Source: Gammaproteobacteria bacterium | GTDB taxonomy: Bacteria; Pseudomonadota; Gammaproteobacteria; HTCC5015 | Assembly (NCBI GenBank): GCA_020630145.1 | Contig: JAHDBX010000028.1 | Location: 1-7,838, forward strand | DNA length: 7,838 bases | Direction: 5' to 3' | Part shown: positions 1 to 7,048 of the stretch, piece by piece | Layout of the letters: each line of letters starts with the position of its first letter | Numbering within the stretch: the first letter of the stretch is position 1 | Position numbers and translations under genes: made by a program | Notes under the pieces: model-generated | What the model saw: only the letters and a program-made list of their open reading frames with translations | Databases searched by the model: none | Told to the model about the DNA's origin: nothing

Positions 1-726
1 GCTTATGGCTTCAGCAAAAGTGTGCTTGCTGAGTTTTATGCCATCTTCATCAACAGCTAGTGGTAAATGGAGGTAGGTAGGCCTAGTGTAACCAAGGCAT
101 TGCTGAAGGTAAATTTGACGCGGTGTAGAGTCTAGAATGTCATAGCCTCTGACGACTTCGCTAATGCCCTGTTCGTGATCATCAACGACGGCGGCTAAGT
201 GATAAGCATAGCATTGGTCGCGTCGTAATAAGTGAAAGTCACCTACTGTTTGCGCGATGTTTTGTTGGTATTTGCCAAAGACTTTATCTGTAAATGAAAT
301 TGTATCCATTTGCGTGCGTAGTCGTATGGCATGATCTGGGCTGCGATTTAAACCTTTGTTTGCACATGTGCTTGCATAAATAATACCCAATTTACCGCTT
401 TTACCGCTTTCAGTAATCTGTTTACGAGAGCAGTTACAGTAGTAGGTATGCTGATTTTTTTGCAGTGACTTTAAGGCCTGTTCATATAACGCTGTACGTT
501 GTGTTTGGTAGCTAATATCACCATTCCACTCAAAATCAAAATGTTCCAGCGTTCTTATAATATGTGTATCAGCGCCTTTTTTGTTACGCTGTAAATCGGT
601 GTCTTCAATGCGAAGTAACCATTGGCCATTTTGGGTTTTTGCTTGGAGGTAACTGCCTACCGCAGCGATTAAGGAACCGAAGTGTAGAGGGCCAGACGGG
701 GTAGGGGCAAAGCGACCGATATACAT
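1..726 (-). CDS. gluQ: Glutamyl-Q tRNA(Asp) synthetase, 3' end cut by window
   Basis: Paralogue of the catalytic half of glutamyl-tRNA synthetase; the family activates glutamate and attaches it to the queuosine base in the tRNA(Asp) anticodon, without an anticodon-binding domain. Seen here: the class I signature RFAPTPSGPLHFGS at residues 5-18 (HFGS is the HIGH motif), RIEDTD shortly after, VVDDHEQGISEVVRG in the core, and KLSK at residues 231-234 (the KMSKS equivalent). Zinc ligands matching the E. coli pattern are C97, C99, Y117 and C121. The 242 codons present run exactly to the window edge; the family is usually near 290-310 residues, so roughly 50 C-terminal residues are missing. I chose the ATG at 726-724 because it sits four residues before the conserved RFAP. 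An in-frame ATG at 777-775 exists but lies inside the upstream terminator hairpin. No strong ribosome binding site is visible. Spacing of C99 to Y117 is about six residues longer than in E. coli. Confidence 0.95.
   Translation of the reverse strand, partial: MYIGRFAPTPSGPLHFGSLIAAVGSYLQAKTQNGQWLLRIEDTDLQRNKKGADTHIIRTLEHFDFEWNGDISYQTQRTALYEQALKSLQKNQHTYYCNCSRKQITESGKSGKLGIIYASTCANKGLNRSPDHAIRLRTQMDTISFTDKVFGKYQQNIAQTVGDFHLLRRDQCYAYHLAAVVDDHEQGISEVVRGYDILDSTPRQIYLQQCLGYTRPTYLHLPLAVDEDGIKLSKHTFAEAIS
391..408. repeat. 9-bp tandem duplication inside gluQ
   Basis: The unit tttaccgct occurs twice in direct succession. On the coding strand it encodes a repeated Ser-Gly-Lys (residues about 107-112) in the loop between the two halves of the zinc site. 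It keeps the reading frame and accounts for part of the extra length of that loop compared with E. coli GluQ-RS. Confidence 0.85.
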
Positions 727-750
727 AGTAAACTCAGTGCAGTATAAAGC

Positions 751-780
751 AAAATGCCTTTGCAGTAGCAAAGGCATTTT
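751..780 (-). terminator. Intrinsic terminator between dksA and gluQ
   Basis: A perfect inverted repeat, aaaatgcctttgc / gcaaaggcatttt, with 13-bp arms and a 4-base loop (764-767). The core stem is GC-bearing (GCCTTTGC/GCAAAGGC) and is flanked by A and T runs, so it can act in both directions; the T run is a little longer when read on the plus strand. It begins 15 bases after the dksA stop codon and ends 24 bases before the gluQ ATG. In Shigella flexneri a terminator at this same place is known to limit gluQ expression from dksA transcripts; the same role here is inferred from position. Confidence 0.85.
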
Positions 781-794
781 TGATGGTGTTATGG

Positions 795-1355
795 TTATGC
801 GCGCGTTTTTTCGCGGATTTCATCCAAGGTTTTGCAGTCTATACAAAGTGTTGCTGTTGGGCGTGCTTCTAAGCGGCGAATACCAATTTCAATACCACAA
901 GAGTGGCACCAACCGTACTCTTCGTCTTCTATTTCTTGAAGTGAATCGCTAATTTTTTTCACTAACTTACGTTCTCTGTCGCGAGTACGTAGTTCTAGAG
1001 CAAACTCTTCTTCTTGTGTTGCACGATCATTTGGGTCAGCCAAGTGGGTGACTTCTTCTTTCATATGATCAACGGTTCGATCAACTTCTTGCATTAGCGA
1101 TTGTTTCCACGCTAATAACATTTCTTTAAAGTGCCCGGTTTGACCTGCGCTCATGTATTCTTCACCCTTTTTTTCTTCATATGGGGCAAAGCCTAGGAAG
1201 TTTTCTGATAACCGCGATACTGTTTTGCGGCTAGTTTTTTTCTTTGTAGTTGCTTTTGTTACCACTTTTTTGCTGATAGCTGCTTTTTTTGTAGCTGCCT
1301 TTTTGGTAACAGTCTTTTTCGCGGTCTTTTTGGCGACTTTCTTCTTCGTGGCCAT
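795..1355 (-). CDS. dksA: RNA polymerase-binding transcription factor DksA with basic N-terminal tail
   Basis: DksA binds the RNA polymerase secondary channel and, with ppGpp, adjusts rRNA and amino-acid promoters in the stringent response. The body from residue 55 (GFAPYEEKKGEEYM) onward aligns with E. coli DksA at a constant offset of 36. It has the coiled-coil with tip residues D107, D110 and A112 (E. coli D71, D74, A76) and a four-cysteine zinc finger, C150, C153, C171 and C174, followed by the ending TLDEIREK. Length is 186 residues against 151 in E. coli; the excess is an N-terminal tail. Residues 1-50 hold 18 Lys and 2 Arg and no acidic residue, arranged as loose KK-x-A/T repeats resembling histone H1 or AlgP. 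The start is supported by the Shine-Dalgarno AAGGAA (1361-1366 on the complementary strand), six or so bases upstream of the ATG. It lies downstream of the efflux pump on the same strand, with a terminator before gluQ. Confidence 0.97.
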   Translation of the reverse strand: MATKKKVAKKTAKKTVTKKAATKKAAISKKVVTKATTKKKTSRKTVSRLSENFLGFAPYEEKKGEEYMSAGQTGHFKEMLLAWKQSLMQEVDRTVDHMKEEVTHLADPNDRATQEEEFALELRTRDRERKLVKKISDSLQEIEDEEYGWCHSCGIEIGIRRLEARPTATLCIDCKTLDEIREKTRA

Positions 1356-1414
1356 AGTGTTTCCTTAGAGATATATTGACGTTTTTTTAGGTGCCAATTA
1401 AAAAAGAGGGCAGA

Positions 1415-1443
1415 ATTAAATACTAAAGTGCCGCCTTTGGCAA
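1415..1443 (-). promoter_or_regulatory. Candidate sigma-70 promoter of dksA
   Basis: On the minus strand, TTGCCA (1438-1443, five of six to the -35 consensus) is followed after exactly 17 bases by TTTAAT (1415-1420, five of six to the -10 consensus). Transcription would begin near 1408, leaving a leader of about 50 bases before the dksA ATG. This would let dksA be expressed independently of the efflux pump genes upstream. Prediction from sequence only. Confidence 0.55.
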
Positions 1444-1473
1444 TAGTTATTTTGCTTTTTCAGTGTTGGCTTT

Positions 1474-4400
1474 TTAAGCATATCGGCTAACTTTTTGTTT
1501 TATAAACCTTTTTAAGCGTTCAAAACCTAAATATAGGCTTGGAATAACGAATAATGTCAGTGTAGTTGAGAAAACGAGCCCCCAAACGATAACAGTTGCT
1601 ATTGGACCCCATAATGCGGATTTGCCACCTAGGCCCAGTGCTAAGGATGATAGGCCCGCCACAGTGGTTAATGAGGTAATCAAAATGGGAACAACACGTC
1701 GTCTAGCTGCGTAAATAATGGCATGTAGTGCAGACATGCCCTTAGCGCGTCTGTCATTAGCAGCTGAAACAAGCACAATAGCTGCATTTACTGAAATACC
1801 AGCAAGTGCTACTGAGCCGTACATTGTATATAGGCTGAATGGTAGGCGGCTAACGCTTAAACCAAATACTACACCTATAAAGGCCAAAAATACGGTAAAC
1901 AGTATAATCAATGGTTGAAAGTAGCTGCGGAACTGCGTGGCGATAATAAGGTACATGAGTAACAAGCCGAATAAGAATAATATAAGGATATTACCGATAC
2001 TTTCATTAATATCATCGAGTAGGCCGCTGCGATCTATTTGTAATGATGGGTATTTAGCCACCTTTGTTTGCCATAAGGCTAATACATCATCGTTAGCTGT
2101 ACGCGTGTCTGTGACTGTTGAATCAATATCAGCCAAGATTGTGATGGTGCGTAAGAAATTGTAATGGACTATTTGTATAGGGCCATCTTCATAACGGGCA
2201 TTCACTAATTGCTTCAGAGGGATGGCTGTACCTGTCGGTGTTACCAAGTTTTGTTTGAGTACATCGTCTATCGCTTGTAATGCTTGTGGTGCGGCTTGTA
2301 CGCGTAAACGAACTTCTTCACCTTGGTCTTGGAAAGACGAGATAATTTCACCGTCGACCATGAGATTTAAAGTACGTCTAACCGTTTCGCTTGATAGACC
2401 TGCTTGGTTAATGGCATCTTGCTTCAGTTCTAATATGAGAGCCTTTTGACCAGATGAGTCGTCTGACTTAATGTCGCGTAAGCCTTTAATATTTTCCATG
2501 TCGCGCATCATTTCAGCGACTGCTTTGCGTATAAGGGTGAAATCATTGCCTTGTACTTTAAGCTCTATTGGTGATGTAGTAGGTGGTCCACCTGATAAGC
2601 GTAAGAAGCTTGTGTTGATTGGACCGACTATATTATAAACATCATTTTCTAGGTTGCTGATAACATCATCTACAGAGGCCATACCTTTTTTCTTAGGCAG
2701 CAAGCTAACGGTGATTTGGCCAAAAACGCTGCCTGCTAATGGCGACGTTTCCGTAAATTGTTGTCCCGACGCACTGACAACTGAGCGTAATTCTTCAGGT
2801 TTAACTTTGCTGCGAACAATCGATTCAATTTTTTCAGCTGCTTTTAATGTTTCTTCTAATGGCGTGCCAGCGGGCATTTCTACATTTATATAGAATAAGC
2901 GTAATGTGTCATTAGCAAAAAAGTCGGCTTTTACAAAGCCACTGGCTAAAAATACAATGGCTAAAATAAATGCACCAAAGCCACCCGCTGCTATTTTAAA
3001 AGGGTTACGCAAAGATTTGATGAGCAATAAGCTATAGCGGTGGCGTAGGCCTTTTAGAAAAGACTCTCTACGTGCTTGTGACTTGCCTTTTTTGTCTAAT
3101 TTAACATTAAAGCCAATGATATGAGCAGGTAGCATCCAGAAGGCTTCTACTAGACTGATCAGTAAGGCTAGTGTGACTACGAGGGGTACGAGCTTTAAGA
3201 ATTGCCCTAAAATACCCGGCAATAACATGAGTGGTAGAAAGGCGGCGATGGTCGTAAATACAGATGCAGTTACAGGAGCGACAACCTCTTTAAGGCCTTC
3301 TATTGATGCGGTTACAGCATCTGCGCCACGTTCTAAGCGGTAGTAGATCGATTCCACTACCACAACAGCATCATCAACTAGCATACCTAAGCTTATTACA
3401 ACGCCTAGTAGCACCATGACATTCAGGGTTTCGCCTTGTGAACTTAGCACCCAAAAAACGCCGGCTAGTACAAAAGGAATCGCTATGCTTGTTAATAGCG
3501 ACATTTTTAAACCTAAGAAAACAAATGTGACAAGTAGTACCATTGCCAAACCAAATAAAGCGTTGCTTTGCATTACGCTAAGGGCATTGCGTGTTAGCTC
3601 AGTTTGGTCATCAACTAATACAAGTTCAGCGCCAATTTGTTCAGAGTATTGATTACGCTCATCAATATAGTTTTTGATCTTTTCGACCATTTTTAAGGTG
3701 TTGATATTAGGCGACTTTGTGATAGATAGCATAATGGCGGGTTGGCCTTTATAACTCACCAATTCTTTTGCCGGTTCTCTACCACGTTGAACATTAGCAA
3801 TACTATTTAGGGCTACATCGCTTGTAGGTGTTTTGATGCGACTATTGCCTAATTTTTCTGGGTCATTAAAAATGCCAGTAAGCCTAACTAACCATGACTG
3901 ATTGCCTATATTAATATCGCCCGCAGATGAATCACGGAATGTGCTGGCAATATTGTTGGAAATGTCGCTTGGGTTAAGGCCTAGCGCAGTTAATTTTTCT
4001 GGGTCAAAGTTGATATGTAGCTCAGGCTCAGTAAAACCATAAGTGTTAATACGGTCTACTTCTCTAAAGTTGGTGACTTCTTTATTGATGCGCTTGGCAT
4101 AGCGGCGTAGGTTTTCGTCAAAGGCTGGCCCCGTAACAAGAACGGTTGCTGTTGGGAAACCATTTGACGATGTAATTTCAAACACAAAAGGTTTTTCAGC
4201 TGTATCAGGTAGCTGCGCTTCTTTATTTTGCACTTCTCGACGTAGGTCGGCCATGCGCTTATCAAACTCACGAGTCGGTAAATCATTAAAGCGAATTAAA
4301 ATGGTCGATAAGTTATCGCGGCTTTGCGATATGGTAAAACGTATATCTGTTATGTTTTGAATGGCATCTTCAATTGGGCTGGTAATGCGTCGTTCAACAT

Positions 4401-4566
4401 CTTCTGCCGATGCGCCGGGCATGGTTGTAACAACTTGTATCCAATTAAAGTTAATTTCCGGATCTTGCTGGCGCGGCATGGTTAGGTATGAGAGCAGGCC
4501 TATTATGATGACTAGTAAAAAAGCTAGATTGGCCAGAACATCATTTTTTAATATTTTAGCAAGCAT
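1474..4566 (-). CDS. RND-family efflux pump, inner-membrane permease (AcrB/AcrD/AcrF-like)
   Basis: Proton-driven export pump of the resistance-nodulation-division superfamily; 1030 residues, the normal full length. Seen here: a first membrane helix at about 11-30, a large periplasmic loop (about 31-335), a cluster of helices at about 336-480, a cytoplasmic-to-TM7 segment (about 522-542), a second periplasmic loop (about 545-855) and a last helix cluster (about 857-1012). TM4 carries the paired aspartates D398-D399 in GMLVDDAVVVVE, the proton relay of the family. In TM10 the sequence GISVNAAIVLVS puts N927 where AcrB has its relay lysine; Asn there is common in other RND subgroups, so this is a subgroup trait rather than a defect. 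It sits six bases behind the adaptor gene, in the same reading frame, with no good Shine-Dalgarno, so translational coupling is likely. Substrate cannot be read from sequence; I assume multidrug or hydrophobic compounds rather than metals. No outer-membrane channel gene is present. Confidence 0.93.
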   Translation of the reverse strand: MLAKILKNDVLANLAFLLVIIIGLLSYLTMPRQQDPEINFNWIQVVTTMPGASAEDVERRITSPIEDAIQNITDIRFTISQSRDNLSTILIRFNDLPTREFDKRMADLRREVQNKEAQLPDTAEKPFVFEITSSNGFPTATVLVTGPAFDENLRRYAKRINKEVTNFREVDRINTYGFTEPELHINFDPEKLTALGLNPSDISNNIASTFRDSSAGDINIGNQSWLVRLTGIFNDPEKLGNSRIKTPTSDVALNSIANVQRGREPAKELVSYKGQPAIMLSITKSPNINTLKMVEKIKNYIDERNQYSEQIGAELVLVDDQTELTRNALSVMQSNALFGLAMVLLVTFVFLGLKMSLLTSIAIPFVLAGVFWVLSSQGETLNVMVLLGVVISLGMLVDDAVVVVESIYYRLERGADAVTASIEGLKEVVAPVTASVFTTIAAFLPLMLLPGILGQFLKLVPLVVTLALLISLVEAFWMLPAHIIGFNVKLDKKGKSQARRESFLKGLRHRYSLLLIKSLRNPFKIAAGGFGAFILAIVFLASGFVKADFFANDTLRLFYINVEMPAGTPLEETLKAAEKIESIVRSKVKPEELRSVVSASGQQFTETSPLAGSVFGQITVSLLPKKKGMASVDDVISNLENDVYNIVGPINTSFLRLSGGPPTTSPIELKVQGNDFTLIRKAVAEMMRDMENIKGLRDIKSDDSSGQKALILELKQDAINQAGLSSETVRRTLNLMVDGEIISSFQDQGEEVRLRVQAAPQALQAIDDVLKQNLVTPTGTAIPLKQLVNARYEDGPIQIVHYNFLRTITILADIDSTVTDTRTANDDVLALWQTKVAKYPSLQIDRSGLLDDINESIGNILILFLFGLLLMYLIIATQFRSYFQPLIILFTVFLAFIGVVFGLSVSRLPFSLYTMYGSVALAGISVNAAIVLVSAANDRRAKGMSALHAIIYAARRRVVPILITSLTTVAGLSSLALGLGGKSALWGPIATVIVWGLVFSTTLTLFVIPSLYLGFERLKRFIKQKVSRYA

Positions 4567-4572
4567 GGTGGT

Positions 4573-5652
4573 TTAATTATTTGTGGGTTGAACGATTTGA
4601 ACATCTTGTTCAATTGTTACACCAAAACGACCATCGATAAGAATAGGTGTTTGCGAGTTTAATGTTGAGCCTAGTTTAATAATAGCGGGCTGGCCTTCAC
4701 GGGCATCTTCAATTGCTGTAAATGCAACTTTGGCCTTATTATTAGCTATATTATCAGCAAATAAAACGCCCAAGCGATTATTGCGTTGTGACAAGTATTC
4801 AGTAGGTAAGGCTGGTAGGGGATGCTGCCAAATAAGTTCGCCAGAGCTCCCTGCGATAGGTTTTTCATCTTTAAATGTCAAACGCACTTCTTGTGTGCGA
4901 CGGATACTGTCTACGGCTGGCGTTAATGCGCGAATACGTAGAGGGAATTTTTTATCACCTTGTTGGAAATAAATAGCTGTACTTTGAGCAATGATATTGG
5001 CCTCATTGCTAGCCAGGTAGCCAGATACTTCTAGGTTGTCAGAGTCGATTAATCGAACCATAGGTGTGCCAGGGGCGGCGAGCTGACCCACGGTCGCATT
5101 TCGCTCCATTACAATGGCATTGAATGGTGCACGTATCGTGCATTTATTAACATTATTCTTGGACAATGTGTATGCTGCTTTGGCATTCAGTTGGTTTGCA
5201 TTACTGCGTGCATACTCACTTTCTAACCTGTTCATTTCTTGTTCAGAAATAGCATCTTGCTTGCGTAGCTTTTGTCCGCTTTCATAATTTGACTGGCTAA
5301 GCTGCGCACTGGCTTCGCTTGAAGCAACTTGTGCGGCTGCTTGTTGTAAACGATTTCTTTCATCACTGCAGTCAAGCTCGATTAACGCTGCGCCTTTTTT
5401 TACTGTATCACCAACACGTGCCCGAATAGTTTTTACAGGTGCGTTGAGTTGTGTGCTTATGATGGAGTCATTAATACTAATAACGTTAGCAGGGCGTTTA
5501 AATGTGTATTCAACCAGTAAGTCGGATAGGTTTTTAATCGTTACAGATGTGATTTTCTCGGGCGTAGCAATTTCTTCCTCGTTACAGGAGAGCAAAAAAA
5601 TACTGCATAAGGTCAGACTTAGAAGTTTAGTGTTTGTTTTTAATCTCTGCAT
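4573..5652 (-). CDS. RND efflux periplasmic adaptor (membrane fusion protein), lipoprotein
   Basis: HlyD/AcrA-type adaptor, 359 residues, expected to link the downstream RND pump to an outer-membrane channel. The N-terminus has a basic start, a hydrophobic stretch and a lipobox LLSC with C23 as the probable lipidated residue. The first half of the lipoyl-like domain is at about 66-95 (STQLNAPVKTIRARVGDTVKKGAALIELD). An Ala/Gln/Ser-rich alpha-hairpin follows at about 98-168, then the returning lipoyl half at about 172-203 (TIRAPFNAIVMERNATVGQLAAPGTPMVRL) and the beta-barrel and membrane-proximal regions. The ATG overlaps the last 26 bases of xseA. An AAGG sits about eight bases upstream of the start, inside xseA. 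The gene ends six bases before the pump. Order adaptor-then-pump is typical of such operons. A second Cys pair (C95, C171) flanks the hairpin and might form a disulfide (inference). Confidence 0.92.
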   Translation of the reverse strand: MQRLKTNTKLLSLTLCSIFLLSCNEEEIATPEKITSVTIKNLSDLLVEYTFKRPANVISINDSIISTQLNAPVKTIRARVGDTVKKGAALIELDCSDERNRLQQAAAQVASSEASAQLSQSNYESGQKLRKQDAISEQEMNRLESEYARSNANQLNAKAAYTLSKNNVNKCTIRAPFNAIVMERNATVGQLAAPGTPMVRLIDSDNLEVSGYLASNEANIIAQSTAIYFQQGDKKFPLRIRALTPAVDSIRRTQEVRLTFKDEKPIAGSSGELIWQHPLPALPTEYLSQRNNRLGVLFADNIANNKAKVAFTAIEDAREGQPAIIKLGSTLNSQTPILIDGRFGVTIEQDVQIVQPTNN

Positions 5653-6958
5653 GTAACAAGCCTTGCGCTAATCGAATTGAAATATTGTCGCCTATACTAA
5701 CATTTTTACTGGATTGTATAGTACTTCCCGTTTCATTTTGTGTAATTGAATAGCCCCTTTCTAGAGTGGCAAGCGGACTCACAGTATGTAATAAATCCAT
5801 AACATGAACTAAATTTGTGCGGGCGTTTTCAACTTGCCTTTTTTGAGCAGCAAACAACAACTGTTTCTGTTGTGTGAATGCCGCATTTAGTGATTCTATT
5901 TTTGCTTTAGGCGATAAATTGTGTAGAGTCTGCACTTGGTTTTGTAAACGTTTTTCTATATTGAGTAAGCGGATTTGTAAGGCTTGTTGCAAGCGCTTTT
6001 CGCTGTCGTCCAGTTTTTGGCTTTTGTTTTGTAATTGTTGCATAGGCGATTGACCTAATAAACGCTTGTCTAGATAGTGGAGTTGCTGCTGCTTATGTTT
6101 GAGTAGCTCTATTAATATGTTATTTAACTGTTGCCACTTATACTGCAGTTCCATCGATAATGCGCCTTGCTCTGGTGAAGCGTATTCGGCAGCAGCAGAT
6201 GGAGTCGGTGCACGCATATCGGCAACAAAGTCCGCGATCGTGAAGTCAATTTCATGACCTATTCCACTAATGACGGGAATAGTAAGCGCAGCTATATTTC
6301 TAGCTAAGGTTTCGCTATTGAATGCTTGCAAGTCTTCTTTTGAGCCTCCGCCTCGTACGAGTAATAGCGTATCGCACTCTTGTCGAGCGTGTGCTTTTTG
6401 TAAGGCCTGAATAATGGTAAGGTCAGCTGTATCGCCTTGCACACTACAAGGGTAAAGAATGACAGGGCATTGTGGAAATCGTTTGCTGAGAACATGTATG
6501 ACATCTTGTACGGCAGCGGCGGTGGGTGAACTGATGATGCCAATGGATTTTGGTAATGATGGAATGGCTAACTTCTTATCATCGTTGAATAAGCCTTCAT
6601 TTTGGAGCTTGAGTTTAAGCTCTTCAAAGGCGCGTTGTAATGCACCGTCTCCAGCTTCTTCCATATGTTCAACGATAAACTGATAGTCGCCTCTTGGTTC
6701 ATATAAGCTTAAGCGCCCACGAACTAGAACCTGCATACCATTTTGCGGTGTAAAACGTAGTAAGCGGTTTTTATTACTAAACATAGCGGCACGAATTTGC
6801 GCCTGACTGTCTTTGAGTTGTAGGTACATATGCCCAGAGCGAGGCTGGCTAAAGTTTGATATTTCACCTTCTAACCACAAAAGTGGGAACTGACTTTGTA
6901 AACATTGTTGTACGGTGGCATTGAGTTCGGAAACGCTGTATATTGTTTTTTCTGTCAT
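5627..6958 (-). CDS. xseA: Exodeoxyribonuclease VII large subunit
   Basis: Catalytic subunit of exonuclease VII, a metal-independent nuclease that degrades single-stranded DNA from both ends in complex with several XseB copies; XseB is not in this window. The 443 residues compare with 456 in E. coli. Seen here: an N-terminal OB-fold (about 5-100, with WLEGEISNFSQPRSGHMYLQLKD), a catalytic core with SSPTAAAVQD (143-152), RGGGS (202-206) and GIGHEIDFTIADFVADMRA (232-250), and a long Gln/Leu/Lys-rich coiled-coil (about 265-390). The C-terminal segment ends with LERGYSITQ and a final GLLHAEI strand. D152, R202, H235 and D238 correspond, at an offset of three, to the E. coli residues reported as essential. 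The start ATG has no strong Shine-Dalgarno. Its stop lies inside the efflux adaptor gene, so xseA probably heads an operon with the efflux pair. Confidence 0.97.
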   Translation of the reverse strand: MTEKTIYSVSELNATVQQCLQSQFPLLWLEGEISNFSQPRSGHMYLQLKDSQAQIRAAMFSNKNRLLRFTPQNGMQVLVRGRLSLYEPRGDYQFIVEHMEEAGDGALQRAFEELKLKLQNEGLFNDDKKLAIPSLPKSIGIISSPTAAAVQDVIHVLSKRFPQCPVILYPCSVQGDTADLTIIQALQKAHARQECDTLLLVRGGGSKEDLQAFNSETLARNIAALTIPVISGIGHEIDFTIADFVADMRAPTPSAAAEYASPEQGALSMELQYKWQQLNNILIELLKHKQQQLHYLDKRLLGQSPMQQLQNKSQKLDDSEKRLQQALQIRLLNIEKRLQNQVQTLHNLSPKAKIESLNAAFTQQKQLLFAAQKRQVENARTNLVHVMDLLHTVSPLATLERGYSITQNETGSTIQSSKNVSIGDNISIRLAQGLLHAEIKNKH

Positions 6959-6964
6959 ACCGGC

Positions 6965-6993
6965 ATTATCTGTGAAGTTATGCTCAATAACAA
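6965..6993 (-). promoter_or_regulatory. Candidate promoter of xseA, possibly giving a leaderless mRNA
   Basis: On the minus strand TTGTTA (6988-6993, four of six to consensus) is separated by 17 bases from GATAAT (6965-6970, five of six). The predicted start site falls at or within a base or two of the xseA ATG (6958), which would fit the absence of a Shine-Dalgarno there. A short dyad GTTAT-tgagc-ATAAC (6977-6991) lies in the spacer and overlaps the -35 box. A more upstream promoter cannot be excluded. Confidence 0.35.
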
Positions 6994-7038
6994 CTCAGGA
7001 AGTCTGACAAAACAATTAAAAATATACCGTGTTTAAAA

Positions 7039-7044
7039 AAGGAG
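7039..7044 (+). promoter_or_regulatory. Shine-Dalgarno of the 77-residue gene
   Basis: AAGGAG lies four bases before a first ATG (7049) and seven before a second, adjacent ATG (7052). The seven-base spacing is closer to the optimum, so the protein may begin at the second ATG and be 76 residues long. Confidence 0.75.
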
Positions 7045-7048
7045 ACTC

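Noticed and set aside
737..952. Plus-strand open frame opposite the dksA 3' end
   Set aside because: Antisense to dksA and passing through the terminator hairpin; no family resemblance and no start signals.
1153..1368. Open frame of 71 codons on the plus strand opposite the dksA N-terminus, hydrophobic and Phe-rich
   Set aside because: It is the mirror of the Lys-rich DksA tail (AAA/AAG codons read as TTT/CTT); it has no ribosome binding site and overlaps a certain gene.
1424..1450. Imperfect dyad ctaaagtgcc / ggcaatag after the pump gene, considered as a terminator
   Set aside because: The arms pair only with a bulge and no T run follows in the minus direction; the region is better explained as the dksA promoter.
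1454..1475. Repeated gcttttt motif just after the pump stop codon
   Set aside because: It is a short direct repeat, not an inverted one, so it forms no terminator stem, and it is too short to mean much in AT-rich DNA.
1474..4566. Pump considered as a heavy-metal (CzcA-type) RND protein
   Set aside because: The overall sequence pattern, the TM4 DD pair and the absence of Met/His-rich metal-binding motifs in either pump or adaptor fit the drug/hydrophobe efflux group better.
1474..5652. Efflux genes considered as a recent horizontal insertion or part of a mobile element
   Set aside because: No transposase, integrase, flanking repeats, tRNA target or obvious composition shift is visible, and the precise overlap with xseA argues for a settled arrangement.
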